Below are positions 28,381 through 36,550 of a stretch of DNA of 64,000 nt, one piece after another. Origin of the DNA: Mycolicibacterium goodii (GTDB taxonomy: Bacteria > Actinomycetota > Actinomycetes > Mycobacteriales > Mycobacteriaceae); contig NZ_CP012150.1 in NCBI RefSeq assembly GCF_001187505.1, positions 2,046,001 to 2,110,000 on the forward strand. The letters are read 5' to 3'. A program made the translations under genes and the position numbers. The first letter of the stretch is position 1; every line of letters starts with the position of its first letter. The notes below the pieces were generated by a model, which was given only the letters and a program-made list of their open reading frames with translations, ran no database searches and had not been told where the DNA came from.

Positions 28381-28818
28381 ATGCCCGATCCGGTCGAGTT
28401 CGACTTCGTCACGATGAACCGCGAAGTCATCGAGGAGTTCCGCGCGAACAAAGGAAAGGTCGGAGGCGTCTTTGCAGATCAGCCCCTACTGATCTTGCAT
28501 CATGTCGGCGCGAAGACCGGCATCAAGCGTCTCTCACCGCTGGCAACGCTGGTGGAGGACGGACGAATCTTCATCTTCGCCAGCAAGGGCGGCTCCGACA
28601 CGCACCCGGACTGGTACCGCAACCTTCTGGCGGACCCGCGGGTCACTGTCGAACTCGGCACGGAAACGTTTCCCGCGACCGCCACCGTGGTGACCGGAGC
28701 GAAACGAGATGAGGTGTATGCCAAACAGAGCGCTCTGCATCCGCAGTTCGCGGACTATCAACGCAACGCAAAACGCCTCATCCCCGTGGTGGAGCTGATT
28801 CCCGACCGTCGGAACTGA
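28381..28818 (+). CDS. Deazaflavin-dependent nitroreductase-family protein (Ddn-like)
   Basis: A 145-residue split beta-barrel protein of the nitroreductase/deazaflavin (F420H2-dependent) family found across mycobacteria. Typical segments are LILHHVGAKTGIKRLSPL, the DGRIFIFASKGG strand, and HPDWYRNLLADPRVTVELG. Members reduce quinones or other acceptors with coenzyme F420 at the membrane. The ATG at 28381 directly follows AAGGAGAGAG. It ends 40 bp from the convergent IclR gene. The substrate is unknown. Confidence 0.88.
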   Translation: MPDPVEFDFVTMNREVIEEFRANKGKVGGVFADQPLLILHHVGAKTGIKRLSPLATLVEDGRIFIFASKGGSDTHPDWYRNLLADPRVTVELGTETFPATATVVTGAKRDEVYAKQSALHPQFADYQRNAKRLIPVVELIPDRRN

Positions 28819-28858
28819 GCCGATGTCGCGTGGTCAATCGGCCTCACGGGTCGCACCT

Positions 28859-29677
28859 CTACTCGAAGTCTCGACCAGAAGGCCTGGCAGCAGTGCCGAA
28901 CAGCCGGACTTGGACGTCGATCGCGAGGTCCCTCATCTTGGCACCGAATTCGGCAAGTCTTTCATCGGTGAGGTCGGTTGCCGCGGCCAACGAACCGATC
29001 ACGAACTGAACTCGCCCGCTGGGGTCGAACACCGGGGAAACCACCGAATTGGTGCTGCTGTAGAACTCACGACTGGATTCCGACCATCCACACTGTCGAA
29101 CCCGTTGGAGCTCGCTTTCCCAGCTCCTCCGATCACCGATGGACCGCTCTGTATAGGCTGGAAGCTCCAGCGAATCCAGAACGGCATGCAGTTCGTCGGG
29201 ATCCATGAACGCCATGAAGCTCTTGCCGAGTGCGGCAGCGGTGGGAGGAAACCGCTGCCCAACTTCCAGCGTCATCTTGATCTCTTTGGTGCTCTCCACT
29301 TTGTCTACAACCAGCACTGTTTGGTCAGGCAGCCACCGCGCGACGAACGCGGTGAACTGAGTCTCGCGTACCCATTGGCGCAGGGCCGGTCGAACCGCTG
29401 CAATGATCGTGTCGGTTGACAGGCTTCTGGCCGCCATCGTGGCGATCACCGGTCCGATCGAGTACTCACGAGTCTCGGCGTCATAATCCAGGTAGCCGCC
29501 GTAGAGCAGGGTCTTGAGCACCTCGTGGCATGTGCTCGGATTGAGGCCGAGGGCGGTGGCGACGTGATTTCCGCGTACGTGTCCCTCCGAGGAGATGTGG
29601 CCGAGCACCCTCATCGCGGTGAGTACTGACGGCACCAGCCGACGCGTCGGCTTTCGCAGTACCGAATCATCCGCCAC
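28859..29677 (-). CDS. IclR-family transcriptional regulator
   Basis: A 272-residue IclR-type regulator. The N-terminal winged helix includes VLTAMRVLGHISSEGHVRG and NPSTCHEVLKTLLYGGYL; the C-terminal effector domain includes VVDKVESTKEIKMTLEVGQR and ALGKSFMAFM, as expected for small-molecule (often aromatic or carboxylate) sensing. The GTG start at 29677 follows a TATAGT hexamer (29686-29691 on the minus strand) by eight bases, suggesting a leaderless transcript. A TTCG-N6-CGAA palindrome lies inside its first codons, suggesting autoregulation. Confidence 0.92.
   Translation of the reverse strand: MADDSVLRKPTRRLVPSVLTAMRVLGHISSEGHVRGNHVATALGLNPSTCHEVLKTLLYGGYLDYDAETREYSIGPVIATMAARSLSTDTIIAAVRPALRQWVRETQFTAFVARWLPDQTVLVVDKVESTKEIKMTLEVGQRFPPTAAALGKSFMAFMDPDELHAVLDSLELPAYTERSIGDRRSWESELQRVRQCGWSESSREFYSSTNSVVSPVFDPSGRVQFVIGSLAAATDLTDERLAEFGAKMRDLAIDVQVRLFGTAARPSGRDFE
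29652..29667. promoter_or_regulatory. TTCG-N6-CGAA palindrome at start of IclR gene
   Basis: TTTCGCAGTACCGAAT on the plus strand (ATTCGGTACTGCGAAA on the other). It covers codons 4-9 of the IclR gene and matches the palindromes at 32449, 32666, 34385, 34562, 57761 and 57894. A repressor here would sit just downstream of the presumed leaderless start. Confidence 0.5.
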
Positions 29678-30148
29678 GAGTGGATACTATAGGTTTGCAG
29701 GCTGTCGGATTCACGGGCCGTCCGATCTGCCGGGAAGGCTCTTGGGGTTGTCGAGTTGGGGGTGCTCATGGCGGCCAGCGCGGCCAGCGGCACGATCAGC
29801 GTCCCGGACTGTACGTCACCGAGATCCGGGCGCAGCCGAAGTCGGCGTGCTCTCGCTGGGGCGCCGGCTGACCATGTCGGTGTCGTTCACCGCCGGACAG
29901 CGTCCCGTGTGGCGGTCACGATAGGGTGCCGATCGATCGCGAAGGCGTGAACGCAGATCACCCCTCGGGTCGGGCATCATCGCCGGTTGAATCCGGGCTG
30001 CGGCAGTTCATGGACAGCGCGGCGGCTAATAGGCTCAACGGGCGACCTCGCGCCCGGACGCGATCCCCGGGGTTGACGACTTGTGATCCGCGCGAGTCGG
30101 TTTCGACCATGCGGGTATGCAAGCCCCCGCATCGACACATACGTGGAG
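29678..30148. other. 471-bp region without a supported gene
   Basis: Apart from the IclR promoter at its left edge, I see no gene here. Short open frames on both strands lack ribosome-binding sites and family features, and none continues a neighbour. It may contain remnants of a decayed gene, but nothing could be matched. Confidence 0.4.
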
Positions 30149-30544
30149 TCATGCATCGGGGGTGCCGGCCTGGGCGGCGGCTTCATCGGCGGCCGTCTTG
30201 GCTTCGCGCCCTTGCGGGCTCAACAGCGAGGCACCCGGCGTGGTGGTCGTCGCGTACCCGCCGTTGCAGTTGAGGTGGAACAAGACGGTGTCCTGCACGT
30301 GTGCCGTTCCGTGTAGGAAGGGCGCCTTCTGCGAGCTGGTGACGATGCAGTCGGGCTGGGCGAGAATGCTTCCGATCCGGGTCGCGACAATCACGGTTTG
30401 TCTCGCGTTGCTCGCCACGCTGGATGCATCGGTGTACGTTTTGCCGGCGTAGTCATCGGCGGCGGCGATCCCGTTGGAAAAAAACGTCATCGACCCTGCT
30501 GCCGTACAGACAGCAGCCACGCCAATAGACTTGAGTTGACTCAT
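30149..30544 (-). CDS. Small exported protein of unknown function (131 aa)
   Basis: A 131-residue protein with a signal peptide (MSQLKSIGVAAVCTAAGSM, hydrophobic core, cleavage near IAAADD). The mature part, starting DDYAGKTYTDASSVASN, is small, has a pair of cysteines (PDCIV and LNCNGG) that could form a disulfide, and ends Ala/Glu-rich. This arrangement is common among uncharacterised mycobacterial secreted proteins. The ATG at 30544 has GGAGG eleven bases upstream; in-frame starts further upstream would spoil the signal peptide. It is the last of three small exported genes on this strand. Confidence 0.7.
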   Translation of the reverse strand: MSQLKSIGVAAVCTAAGSMTFFSNGIAAADDYAGKTYTDASSVASNARQTVIVATRIGSILAQPDCIVTSSQKAPFLHGTAHVQDTVLFHLNCNGGYATTTTPGASLLSPQGREAKTAADEAAAQAGTPDA

Positions 30545-30627
30545 GCTTCGTGCATCCTCCATTTGTGGCTGAAGTGTCATCGCCGCGACGGGGCGGACCG
30601 CTACCGGCGCAGCGCAACGTACGGTGG

Positions 30628-30894
30628 CTACCCCCATGGGCAGCCGTCGGCCCATGCATGCGGAGAGTTGTTGTTGCAGAAGGTGGCCTTATGCGTCGGC
30701 GCGACCGACGGCGCCATCGGTGGCGCCGTCACCGTAAGGGTGGTGCCCGCCTGGAAATGAGCTGGATTCGTGTCGACCGCACCAGGCTGGTCATTCACGA
30801 TGAGCGCGCCCATCGCGATGAGCGCGCCGGCGCCCAAGGCTGCTGCAAGCACCCTTGCGTTATGGCAAAGACGCTGGCTTGTTGAGCTTTTCAT
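30628..30894 (-). CDS. Small exported protein, paralogue of neighbour (88 aa)
   Basis: An 88-residue protein with a signal or anchor helix (NARVLAAALGAGALIAMGAL) followed by a short Thr/Pro-rich mature chain and a C-terminus with two cysteines (TFCNNNSPHAWADGCPWG). AAGGAA eight bases before the ATG at 30894 supports the start. It aligns along most of its length with the protein encoded at 30984-31247 (GAG...MGA, AGTTLTVT versus ADTVVTLI, Cys near the end). Function is unknown; export and a possible disulfide are the only visible properties. Confidence 0.65.
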   Translation of the reverse strand: MKSSTSQRLCHNARVLAAALGAGALIAMGALIVNDQPGAVDTNPAHFQAGTTLTVTAPPMAPSVAPTHKATFCNNNSPHAWADGCPWG

Positions 30895-30983
30895 GCGATT
30901 GTTCCTTTCATCGAGAAATGGAGGACCACCTGCCCGAGGCGATCCAATTGGCATACCTCGCGCTGTCCGCCGACCACGCGCGC

Positions 30984-31247
30984 CTAACAGTTTCCGTGCA
31001 ACTGCATATGCGATGTGGCCCAGTTGCACGCGTCGATGATGTACTGCGGTGTCGACGAGAGTTGCGTTCGTGTCGCCGGAATCAGCGTGACAACAGTGTC
31101 TGCCTTCCAGTCCCCGGAGACGCTGCCGGCCGCAGTGGTCGGGCCGGCGAGCGTGACCGCTCCCATCGTGACGACGACACCGGCGCCGGTGATCGCCGAA
31201 ATCAATTTGAGTCGCTTACGACCGCCGGGGAAAGTCTTTGGCCTCAT
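30984..31247 (-). CDS. Small exported protein, paralogue of neighbour (87 aa)
   Basis: An 87-residue protein with an N-terminal basic stretch and hydrophobic helix (LKLISAITGAGVVVTMGAV), then a short mature chain with two cysteines near the C-terminus (DACNWATSHMQLHGNC). The ATG at 31247 is preceded by AGAGGAA; an ATG five codons upstream has no such site. It is a tandem paralogue of 30628-30894. The spacing (89 bp) and same direction suggest one transcript with the next two genes. No known family was recognised. Confidence 0.65.
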   Translation of the reverse strand: MRPKTFPGGRKRLKLISAITGAGVVVTMGAVTLAGPTTAAGSVSGDWKADTVVTLIPATRTQLSSTPQYIIDACNWATSHMQLHGNC

Positions 31248-31588
31248 CGGATTCCTCTGCATTGAAGTCGCGGGGAACGTTGCCGATCTGCGTCCACCCG
31301 TTTGCGGAAATGGTCCACATCACAATGCAATAGGACTATGAGGTACGTCACTGGTTGTCCGACTATGTCGGACATACCGGGGCTTTGCCGGATGGCCGGC
31401 GGTTCGGATCGCTGACCGGAAGTGTCATGGGTCGATCCATCAGTTGCGCTGAACGACATTTGCCAGCACCGGGTTTCGGAGTGAATGACCTCAGAATGCT
31501 CGGCGCGGGTGATGAAGTGGACCGACGTGGCGCGTCGTCCTACGACGGCGTCACTCGAGGTGCAGAAGCTGCTCTGCTGCCGGCGAAT
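31248..31588. other. 341-bp intergenic region with palindromic operator candidate
   Basis: The gap between an IclR gene and the small exported genes (both minus strand) contains a 19-bp palindrome at 31356-31374 and the likely promoter of the exported genes. No gene is seen; open frames here lack start sites and similarity. Confidence 0.45.
31356..31374. promoter_or_regulatory. Perfect 8+3+8 palindrome, candidate operator
   Basis: TGTCCGACTATGTCGGACA: arms TGTCCGAC and GTCGGACA are exactly complementary around a TAT centre. It lies 109 bp upstream of the start of the small exported gene at 31247, in promoter distance. The short central gap favours a protein-binding site over a terminator. 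Confidence 0.5.
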
Positions 31589-32356
31589 TCAGGTGGCGCA
31601 GTACGGCGGCTGCCGCTTCGGTGAGGCATCGTGCTGCAGCAGAGTGCGCGCCGTTCGCTGGGCGATCCGCACGTACTCATCTTGTCGCGCACGCATTGTC
31701 GTCGATGGCGTGCAGATTGACAGCGCGGCGATCATGCGTCGTTCGCATTCGTAGAGGCCCACGGCGATGCACGAATGCCCGATGACCGCTTCACCGTGCT
31801 CTATGGCGAAGCCGCGCTGGTGCACGTTGCTGAGCTGTGTCCGAAACCCATCGGCGTCGCCGACCGTGTTGGCCGTCAGAGCTGGTAGACCGTACCGGTC
31901 GATGCGTTCCTGTACCTTCGCCCAGGACAATTGAGCCATCAGAAGTTTCCCCAGCGCCGACGCGTGGCCTGAGAGGTGGGTGCCCTCCGTCAGCACCGGT
32001 GGAGTCCTCGAGGCTGATCCGCTGGCGATGCACACGACGCCCTGGCCGTCCCATGCACCGATGGTCACCGTGGCACTCAAATGCTTGGCGAGCCCGGTGA
32101 CCGTGTGGTGGGTGTGAGCGTTGAAACATGACGAGCTCATCAGTCGACGACTGATCGCCAACAGCCTCCAGCCCAGGCGATAACGATCACCGGAAGTCTG
32201 CTGAAGCAAACCGATCTCGGCGAGACTTGTCAGAATGTCGAATGTCGTCGACTTGGGCAGGCCGAGCGCCGCCGCGACCGCGGTGACTCCCCACTCCGGG
32301 GCCTCCGCGGTGAAGAGGTTGAGCACTCTGCCGGTGCGATCGATCGTGTTCAGCAA
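31589..32356 (-). CDS. IclR-family transcriptional regulator
   Basis: A 255-residue IclR-type regulator. The winged helix includes VTAVAAALGLPKSTTFDILTSL; the effector domain has VVCIASGSASRTPPVL, GHASALGKLLMAQL and a late IAVGLYECERRMIAALSI. It probably starts at TTG 32356, since a stop lies three codons upstream and the following residues (IDRTGRVLNLF) match the family N-terminus. Palindromes of the ATTCG-N6-CGAAT type at 32449 and 32666 sit upstream. Either this protein or the IclR protein at 28859 is the likely reader of these sites. Confidence 0.88.
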   Translation of the reverse strand: MLNTIDRTGRVLNLFTAEAPEWGVTAVAAALGLPKSTTFDILTSLAEIGLLQQTSGDRYRLGWRLLAISRRLMSSSCFNAHTHHTVTGLAKHLSATVTIGAWDGQGVVCIASGSASRTPPVLTEGTHLSGHASALGKLLMAQLSWAKVQERIDRYGLPALTANTVGDADGFRTQLSNVHQRGFAIEHGEAVIGHSCIAVGLYECERRMIAALSICTPSTTMRARQDEYVRIAQRTARTLLQHDASPKRQPPYCAT

Positions 32357-32448
32357 TGCCGTTCACCCAGTACTGGGCCAGCGATGCCGGGCGCGGTTGC
32401 GTGTCGGGTCGGAGGTGGGGGCATCGCTGCTCCTTTCGTCGGCTAGAA

Positions 32449-32464
32449 ATTCGATATGCCGAAT
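32449..32464. promoter_or_regulatory. ATTCG-N6-CGAAT palindrome upstream of IclR gene
   Basis: ATTCGATATGCCGAAT, with perfect five-base arms, lies 93 bp upstream of the IclR start at 32356. It matches the other palindromes of this set in arms, spacing and AT-rich centre. An IclR-family operator is inferred. Confidence 0.55.
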
Positions 32465-32665
32465 ACTGAGTTATATGCTACGCACCATAGCATCGGATGT
32501 GTCGTTTGTCGCCTGCCGACGGCGCTCATGAGGATACCTGCAGCGCAGCGCATGTATCGTGAGAATTGCTGCAATGCAATGCTTTACGAACTGATACAGC
32601 CTGATGCTCGGTTCTGCATCGACTCGATCCGCTGTTCTGCGCGTCGTTCCGTCGCGGGTCCAGTA

Positions 32666-32681
32666 ATTCGGAATATCGAAT
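32666..32681. promoter_or_regulatory. ATTCG-N6-CGAAT palindrome
   Basis: ATTCGGAATATCGAAT, perfect five-base arms, and nearly the reverse complement of the site at 32449 (ATTCGATATTCCGAAT versus ATTCGATATGCCGAAT). It is about 310 bp upstream of the IclR start, so it may be an auxiliary site. Confidence 0.55.
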
Positions 32682-32743
32682 GCGATCGACTGGGAGTCGA
32701 TTCGGCGAGCATGAGCGGCTGGACGGATCGAAAATCTGTCGGC

Positions 32744-32787
32744 CTTTCCACGGGTCAACCCGTGTGAAGGGGTTGACCCGTGGAAAG
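32744..32787 (-). terminator. 18-bp perfect hairpin downstream of LLM gene
   Basis: CTTTCCACGGGTCAACCC (32744-32761) pairs exactly with 32770-32787 around an eight-base loop. It begins 85 bp after the stop of the minus-strand luciferase-like gene, and on that strand is followed by GGCCGACAGATTTT, a short T-run. It is a strong intrinsic terminator candidate. Confidence 0.7.
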
Positions 32788-32871
32788 CGGATGCCGCGGT
32801 GGGTGTGGTCCACATCGAGCGGCCGACGTCCGCGTCGAGCGCGAACACGGTGACGCTCAGAATCTCGTCGG

Positions 32872-34080
32872 CTAGGACGAGTGGGAGGACGAGTGGGAGT
32901 ACTTGTTGGTGGCCTCGTCGATTGCAGCGGCCATCTCACCCAAGTGCAACGCCCGATTGCTGTGCGCCCAGGCGAGGCTGGATTCGCGGTTGGCATTCGC
33001 ACGCTTGAAATGGGGCATCACATACTCGGCGAAGAGCTCGAGGCTCCGTTTCGTGGCATCCCACGGCGCGCAGTCCGCAATGCTGTACAAGAACGTGCCG
33101 AATCCACCGCTCTTGTCGACGAGCTCCTCGATCCGATGAATGGCGTCCTGCGGCGTCCCGGCAATGATCTTGCCCCAACTGGGCAGTCCGTTGGTGGTCC
33201 ATTCCTCGATGGCGGAGTGCGGGGTCGAGCGCCACGGCAGCTCGGTATCGCTGAAAGTCTCAAGGAATCGGGTGGTACGCAGCACACCGAACTCGAGATC
33301 CTCACGTGCTCGGCTTGTCGAGGTCGACAGATGTATCTGATTGACGACACGCCAACTCTCGCGCTCGGCGACGTGACCATGATCCGCGGCGACCTTCTCG
33401 TGCGTGGCCCAAGCCGCGGCCAGACCGTTGGCTGCGCGCTGATCGCCGGCGGCGAGAGAAAGAACTCCGAGCCCGTGCCTGCCCGCGAGGGTGACGCCCG
33501 TGGGCGAGAACACCGAACCGACCGCGACCGGGATACCGTTGGGATTGAAGGGCCGGAGCTGACTTTGGGCTTCGCGCAGATCAAACCAGTCGGTCTTGAG
33601 TGTGACCGTCTCGCCGCGCAGCAGAGGTACCAGCGCCTCGATCGCCTCGGCCATCATGTCGCGCTGTTTACGCGGCTCGATTCCCATCATGAACGCATCG
33701 GAGGGCAACTGGCCGGGCCCAATGCCCATCATGACGCGGCCCTGTGTCATGTGGTCGAGTTGGAGTATGCGGTTGGCCAAGATCAGCGGGTTGTGGTAGC
33801 AGACAGAGCTCACTCCGGTGCCGAGCCGAATCCGCTTCGTACGTTCTCCTGCTGCGGCAATCATCACCTCGGGCGACATGATGAGTTCGACGCCCGTGGA
33901 GTGGTGCTCACCGAACCACACCTCGTCGAATCCAAGCTCATCGAGCAGTTCGGCGAGTTCCAGATCGCGGCGCAGCTGAAGCGTCGGGTTCCCCTCCAAC
34001 GGATGAAAAGGAGCGATAAAGGCGCCGAACCGGATCGGTGCGCTGGGGGCCTCGTGAAAAGAGTTGTTCCGGGATGACAT
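32872..34080 (-). CDS. LLM-class flavin-dependent monooxygenase (luciferase-like)
   Basis: A 402-residue bacterial-luciferase-family oxidoreductase (TIM barrel). Signature segments are FGAFIAPFHPLEGNPTLQLRRD, FDEVWFGEHHSTG, RIRLGTGVSSVCYHNP, and MTQGRVMMGIGPGQLPSD. Such enzymes use reduced FMN (from a separate reductase) or F420 with oxygen, for example in Baeyer-Villiger type ketone oxygenation. The ATG at 34080 follows AGGAGAG; an in-frame extension upstream is not family-like. The C-terminus ends in a Ser/His repeat (SHSSSHSS). A flavin reductase gene starts 710 bp away on the other strand, making a two-component monooxygenase likely; the substrate is inferred only from context. Confidence 0.9.
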   Translation of the reverse strand: MSSRNNSFHEAPSAPIRFGAFIAPFHPLEGNPTLQLRRDLELAELLDELGFDEVWFGEHHSTGVELIMSPEVMIAAAGERTKRIRLGTGVSSVCYHNPLILANRILQLDHMTQGRVMMGIGPGQLPSDAFMMGIEPRKQRDMMAEAIEALVPLLRGETVTLKTDWFDLREAQSQLRPFNPNGIPVAVGSVFSPTGVTLAGRHGLGVLSLAAGDQRAANGLAAAWATHEKVAADHGHVAERESWRVVNQIHLSTSTSRAREDLEFGVLRTTRFLETFSDTELPWRSTPHSAIEEWTTNGLPSWGKIIAGTPQDAIHRIEELVDKSGGFGTFLYSIADCAPWDATKRSLELFAEYVMPHFKRANANRESSLAWAHSNRALHLGEMAAAIDEATNKYSHSSSHSS

Positions 34081-34384
34081 CGCTCTCCTAATTATCTCGT
34101 TCGTGTGTGAGGTGCGGGGTGGGTGAGGGCCGCGCGGAAATCGAAGGTCCCACCTCGGTCTTGAGGGCCTGCGACCACGACACGCGTCATGACCAACAGG
34201 TCCCTGGATCACGTCCGGCGCTCATGTGCCGAGACGCTCCGGCGTCAGCGGGTCCGTGCCGCAGTGATGCGGGTTGTGTCGAGAAGGGCACATCTGTACC
34301 GGCCCTACCGCGCGGGCCTACTCGACGTCGACATCGGAGGTCGCCGATGTCCGCGTTGAGGATGCCTTCACCGCGACTCCCATC

Positions 34385-34400
34385 ATTCGGTACACCGAAA
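34385..34400. promoter_or_regulatory. TTCG-N6-CGAA palindrome, LLM/flavin reductase region
   Basis: ATTCGGTACACCGAAA has one mismatch in the outer arm base. It is almost identical to the complementary strand of the site at 29652 (ATTCGGTACTGCGAAA). It lies 305 bp upstream of the LLM start and 391 bp upstream of the flavin reductase. Confidence 0.5.
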
Positions 34401-34561
34401 ACTTGCACTGCCGGATGGAGTGTAACAACCATGGGTGATCGATGTCACTGTGCGACGGCATATGAGATGCAAACTTCAAATATCCAGCTCGATCCCTTCT
34501 TATCCGGCATCTCGTTGGCTATCGTGAAGCCAAGCCGACCGCGGCCCCCTCGCTCCACAAA

Positions 34562-34577
34562 ATTCGATATACCGAAG
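34562..34577. promoter_or_regulatory. TTCG-N6-CGAA palindrome upstream of flavin reductase
   Basis: ATTCGATATACCGAAG, one outer mismatch, shares ATTCGATAT with the site at 32449. It lies 214 bp upstream of the flavin reductase start. Confidence 0.5.
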
Positions 34578-34790
34578 CAGCGTGAAAATGCTCGCTCATC
34601 TGCCGGTCTGCGCCGACGCGTTCCCGCCGAGGTGTCGATCGGCGGCGGGCGGCAGTGCAGCCGCCTGGCGTGAACGCTCGTCTCGGCCCCGTGGGAACGA
34701 GTTCCGGGAAGGGGAAGGGCGCGTACGAAGCTTCGGATGTCGAGCAGCATCTGTCGCACTGTCCCAACGACCCGAAAGAGGATCAAACAA

Positions 34791-35297
34791 ATGGCCCCTA
34801 CGCTCGAACCAGCCTTCTTCCGTGAGGTTTTGGGACAGTATCCCACCGGGGTTGTGGTCGTGACGGCCATGTCGCCCTCGGGGGAGCCGCTCGGAATGAC
34901 GGTCGGCACATTCACGTCCGTATCGTTGGATCCGCCCCTCGTCGCGTTCATGCCGAGCAAGAGCTCGAGTTCCTGGCGTGCGCTACAGGAATCAGGGAAG
35001 CGCTACTGCATCAACGTCCTGAGCGCGGACCAACAACGGATCGGCCGTGACATCGCGGTCCGCAAGTCCGACAAGTTCACCGGCATCGAGTGGAGGCCTT
35101 CCCGTCATGGCAATCCGCTGATCGTGGGCGCGGTCGCTCACATCGACTGTGATGCCGAGACTGTCCACGACGCAGGGGACCATTACATAGTCATCGCGCG
35201 AGTCAGCGACCTCGACATCCACAACACCGAGTACCCGCTGGTGTTCTTCCGCGGAGGCTACGGGTCCTTCACTCCGCAACCCGCTGCCGGTTCATGA
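34791..35297 (+). CDS. Flavin reductase (HpaC/DIM6-NTAB type)
   Basis: A 168-residue FMN-binding split-barrel protein that reduces free flavin with NAD(P)H and hands it to a partner monooxygenase. Family features are FREVLGQYPTGVVVVTAMSP, the flavin-contact segment GMTVGTFTSVSLDPPLVAFMPSK (split for length), SGKRYCINVLSADQ, and the histidine-containing VHDAGDHYIVIARV. The ATG at 34791 has AGAGGA upstream with eight-base spacing. The luciferase-like proteins at 32872 and 62186 are the obvious oxygenase partners. Confidence 0.92.
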   Translation: MAPTLEPAFFREVLGQYPTGVVVVTAMSPSGEPLGMTVGTFTSVSLDPPLVAFMPSKSSSSWRALQESGKRYCINVLSADQQRIGRDIAVRKSDKFTGIEWRPSRHGNPLIVGAVAHIDCDAETVHDAGDHYIVIARVSDLDIHNTEYPLVFFRGGYGSFTPQPAAGS

Positions 35298-35645
35298 TCC
35301 CCGGCTACGAGCCATCATGAATTCTGCTGTCGGGCATCAAAAGTGAACAACGATGACGCCAGGCGGCCGAACGCGTGGTGCGGCTCGTGGGGAATGCCCC
35401 GCCGGAGTATTGCGTAATAATCATCACTACTTTTAGTATGTTTTATGTCACACGGCCACGCCGGCCCGCAAGAGCGGCGTGACACTCAACTGATGTCGGG
35501 CGCGAGACCCTGAGGGTCTGTCCTTTCCATCCATGCCGCTCGCGAGAGCCTTTGAGCAGGACGGTCATCGCGGGTTCGATTCAGCGTCAGTACGGGCACA
35601 ACGGGTGACCCGCGTCAGCATCATCAACAAGACAAGGAGTTCGAT
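35298..35645 (+). promoter_or_regulatory. 348-bp intergenic region before mycofactocin-type SDR
   Basis: Contains an AT-rich patch at 35414-35450 (GTAATAATCATCACTAC followed by a T-rich run), the best promoter candidate, and a weak CACGCCG/CGGCGTG hairpin (35457-35463 with 35475-35481). A Shine-Dalgarno AAGGAG is at 35634-35639 for the next gene. The AATCAT core loosely recalls the GntR-type boxes at 39096 and 45251. Confidence 0.35.
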
Positions 35646-36500
35646 ATGGGACGTTTTGACGGTCAGGTCGCGGTGATCACCGGGGCAGCTCGAGGACAAG
35701 GTCGCTCGCACGCAGTGACCCTCGCAGAGCAGGGCGCCGACATCGTCGCCATCGACATAGCACAATCAATCCCCTCGGTACCGTATGCGCTGGCAACGCC
35801 GGCCGACCTGAAGGAAACCGCGCGCCTCGTCGAGTCTCTGGGGCGACGAGTTCTGGCGTTCGAGGCCGACGTGAGGGACCAGGACGCGCTCGACCATGCG
35901 ATCAGCTCTTCGATCGCGGCATTCGGCAAGATCGACAAGCTGGTCGTCAACCATGGAATCGGCGCGTTCAAGAACTTCTGGGAGATCACCGACGAGGAGT
36001 GGACAGACATGCTCGATGTGCTGCTCACCGGCACATGGCGTGTCACGAAAGCCGTAGCGCCCCACATGATCGAGCGGGAGGCGGGGTCCATCGTGATGAT
36101 CGGCTCGGTGAATGCCGTCGAGCCCGGTGTCGAGTACTCCCACTACAACTCGGCGAAGGCCGGCGTTGTCGCGTTCTCGAAGAATGTCGCGCTCGAACTG
36201 GGACGCTACGGGATCAACTGCAACTGCGTGCTTCCCGGGGCGATCGACACGGACATGGTCAACTGGCCGGGCTTCTACGAACACGCGATGGGGCCCGGCA
36301 AAGGGCGTGAAGAGCTGGAGTTCTCGATGGCGAACTGGACTGCGCTGAAGGGACGCGGTTTCATTCAGCCCAAAGCGGTCAGCGACACGGTTGCGTTCCT
36401 GCTGTCCGACGAAGCGAAAGACATTACCGGTGTGGTCATTCCGGTTGATGCGGGCCACCTCAATCTTCCCGGTTACAACGGCGACCCGGTGCGGTCCTGA
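35646..36500 (+). CDS. Mycofactocin-coupled SDR (carveol dehydrogenase-like)
   Basis: A 284-residue SDR of the subfamily that depends on the redox cofactor mycofactocin and keeps NAD(H) bound. The hallmark ITGAARGQGRSHAVTLAEQG with ADIVAIDI and ATPADLKETARLVESLGRR is directly visible. The catalytic YxxxK is intact (HYNSAKAG). Members include carveol dehydrogenase of Rhodococcus and oxidise secondary alcohols, often terpenoid. AAGGAG precedes the ATG. Its location after a flavin reductase and near an LLM oxygenase suggests alcohol-to-ketone oxidation before flavin-dependent oxygenation; the actual alcohol is unknown. Confidence 0.92.
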   Translation: MGRFDGQVAVITGAARGQGRSHAVTLAEQGADIVAIDIAQSIPSVPYALATPADLKETARLVESLGRRVLAFEADVRDQDALDHAISSSIAAFGKIDKLVVNHGIGAFKNFWEITDEEWTDMLDVLLTGTWRVTKAVAPHMIEREAGSIVMIGSVNAVEPGVEYSHYNSAKAGVVAFSKNVALELGRYGINCNCVLPGAIDTDMVNWPGFYEHAMGPGKGREELEFSMANWTALKGRGFIQPKAVSDTVAFLLSDEAKDITGVVIPVDAGHLNLPGYNGDPVRS

Positions 36501-36550
36501 ATCCAGTCCAATCGTCTCCCACTGGGCATTTCACATCGAGGAGTAGAACA

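Larger units (their letters stand above)
32357..32871. other. 515-bp regulatory region: two palindromes and a terminator hairpin
   Basis: This stretch holds the IclR promoter, two TTCG-N6-CGAA palindromes and a long hairpin next to the LLM gene end. No coding sequence is supported. It is noticeably more AT-rich (around 32440-32600) than the flanking genes. Confidence 0.5.
34081..34790. other. 710-bp divergent regulatory region with two palindromes
   Basis: The region between the luciferase-like gene and the flavin reductase contains two TTCG-N6-CGAA palindromes (34385 and 34562), the presumed divergent promoters, and no supported gene. Open frames present on both strands lack family similarity and starts. 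The length is unusual for this compact genome, so an undetected small RNA or long leader is possible. Confidence 0.45.

Noticed and set aside
29678-30148. Possible decayed gene in the gap after the IclR gene
   Set aside because: Short frames on both strands could not be matched to any family, so no pseudogene call is justified.
32744-32787. The long hairpin considered as a recombination or attachment site
   Set aside because: There is no integrase or second copy nearby, and its place after a gene with a following T-run fits a terminator.
32881-34077. 398-codon plus-strand open frame opposite the luciferase-like gene
   Set aside because: The minus-strand protein has unmistakable family motifs and a good ribosome-binding site; this frame has neither.
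35457-35481. Weak 7-bp hairpin after the flavin reductase as terminator
   Set aside because: The stem is short with an eleven-base loop and lies 160 bp from the stop; support is too weak for a separate feature.
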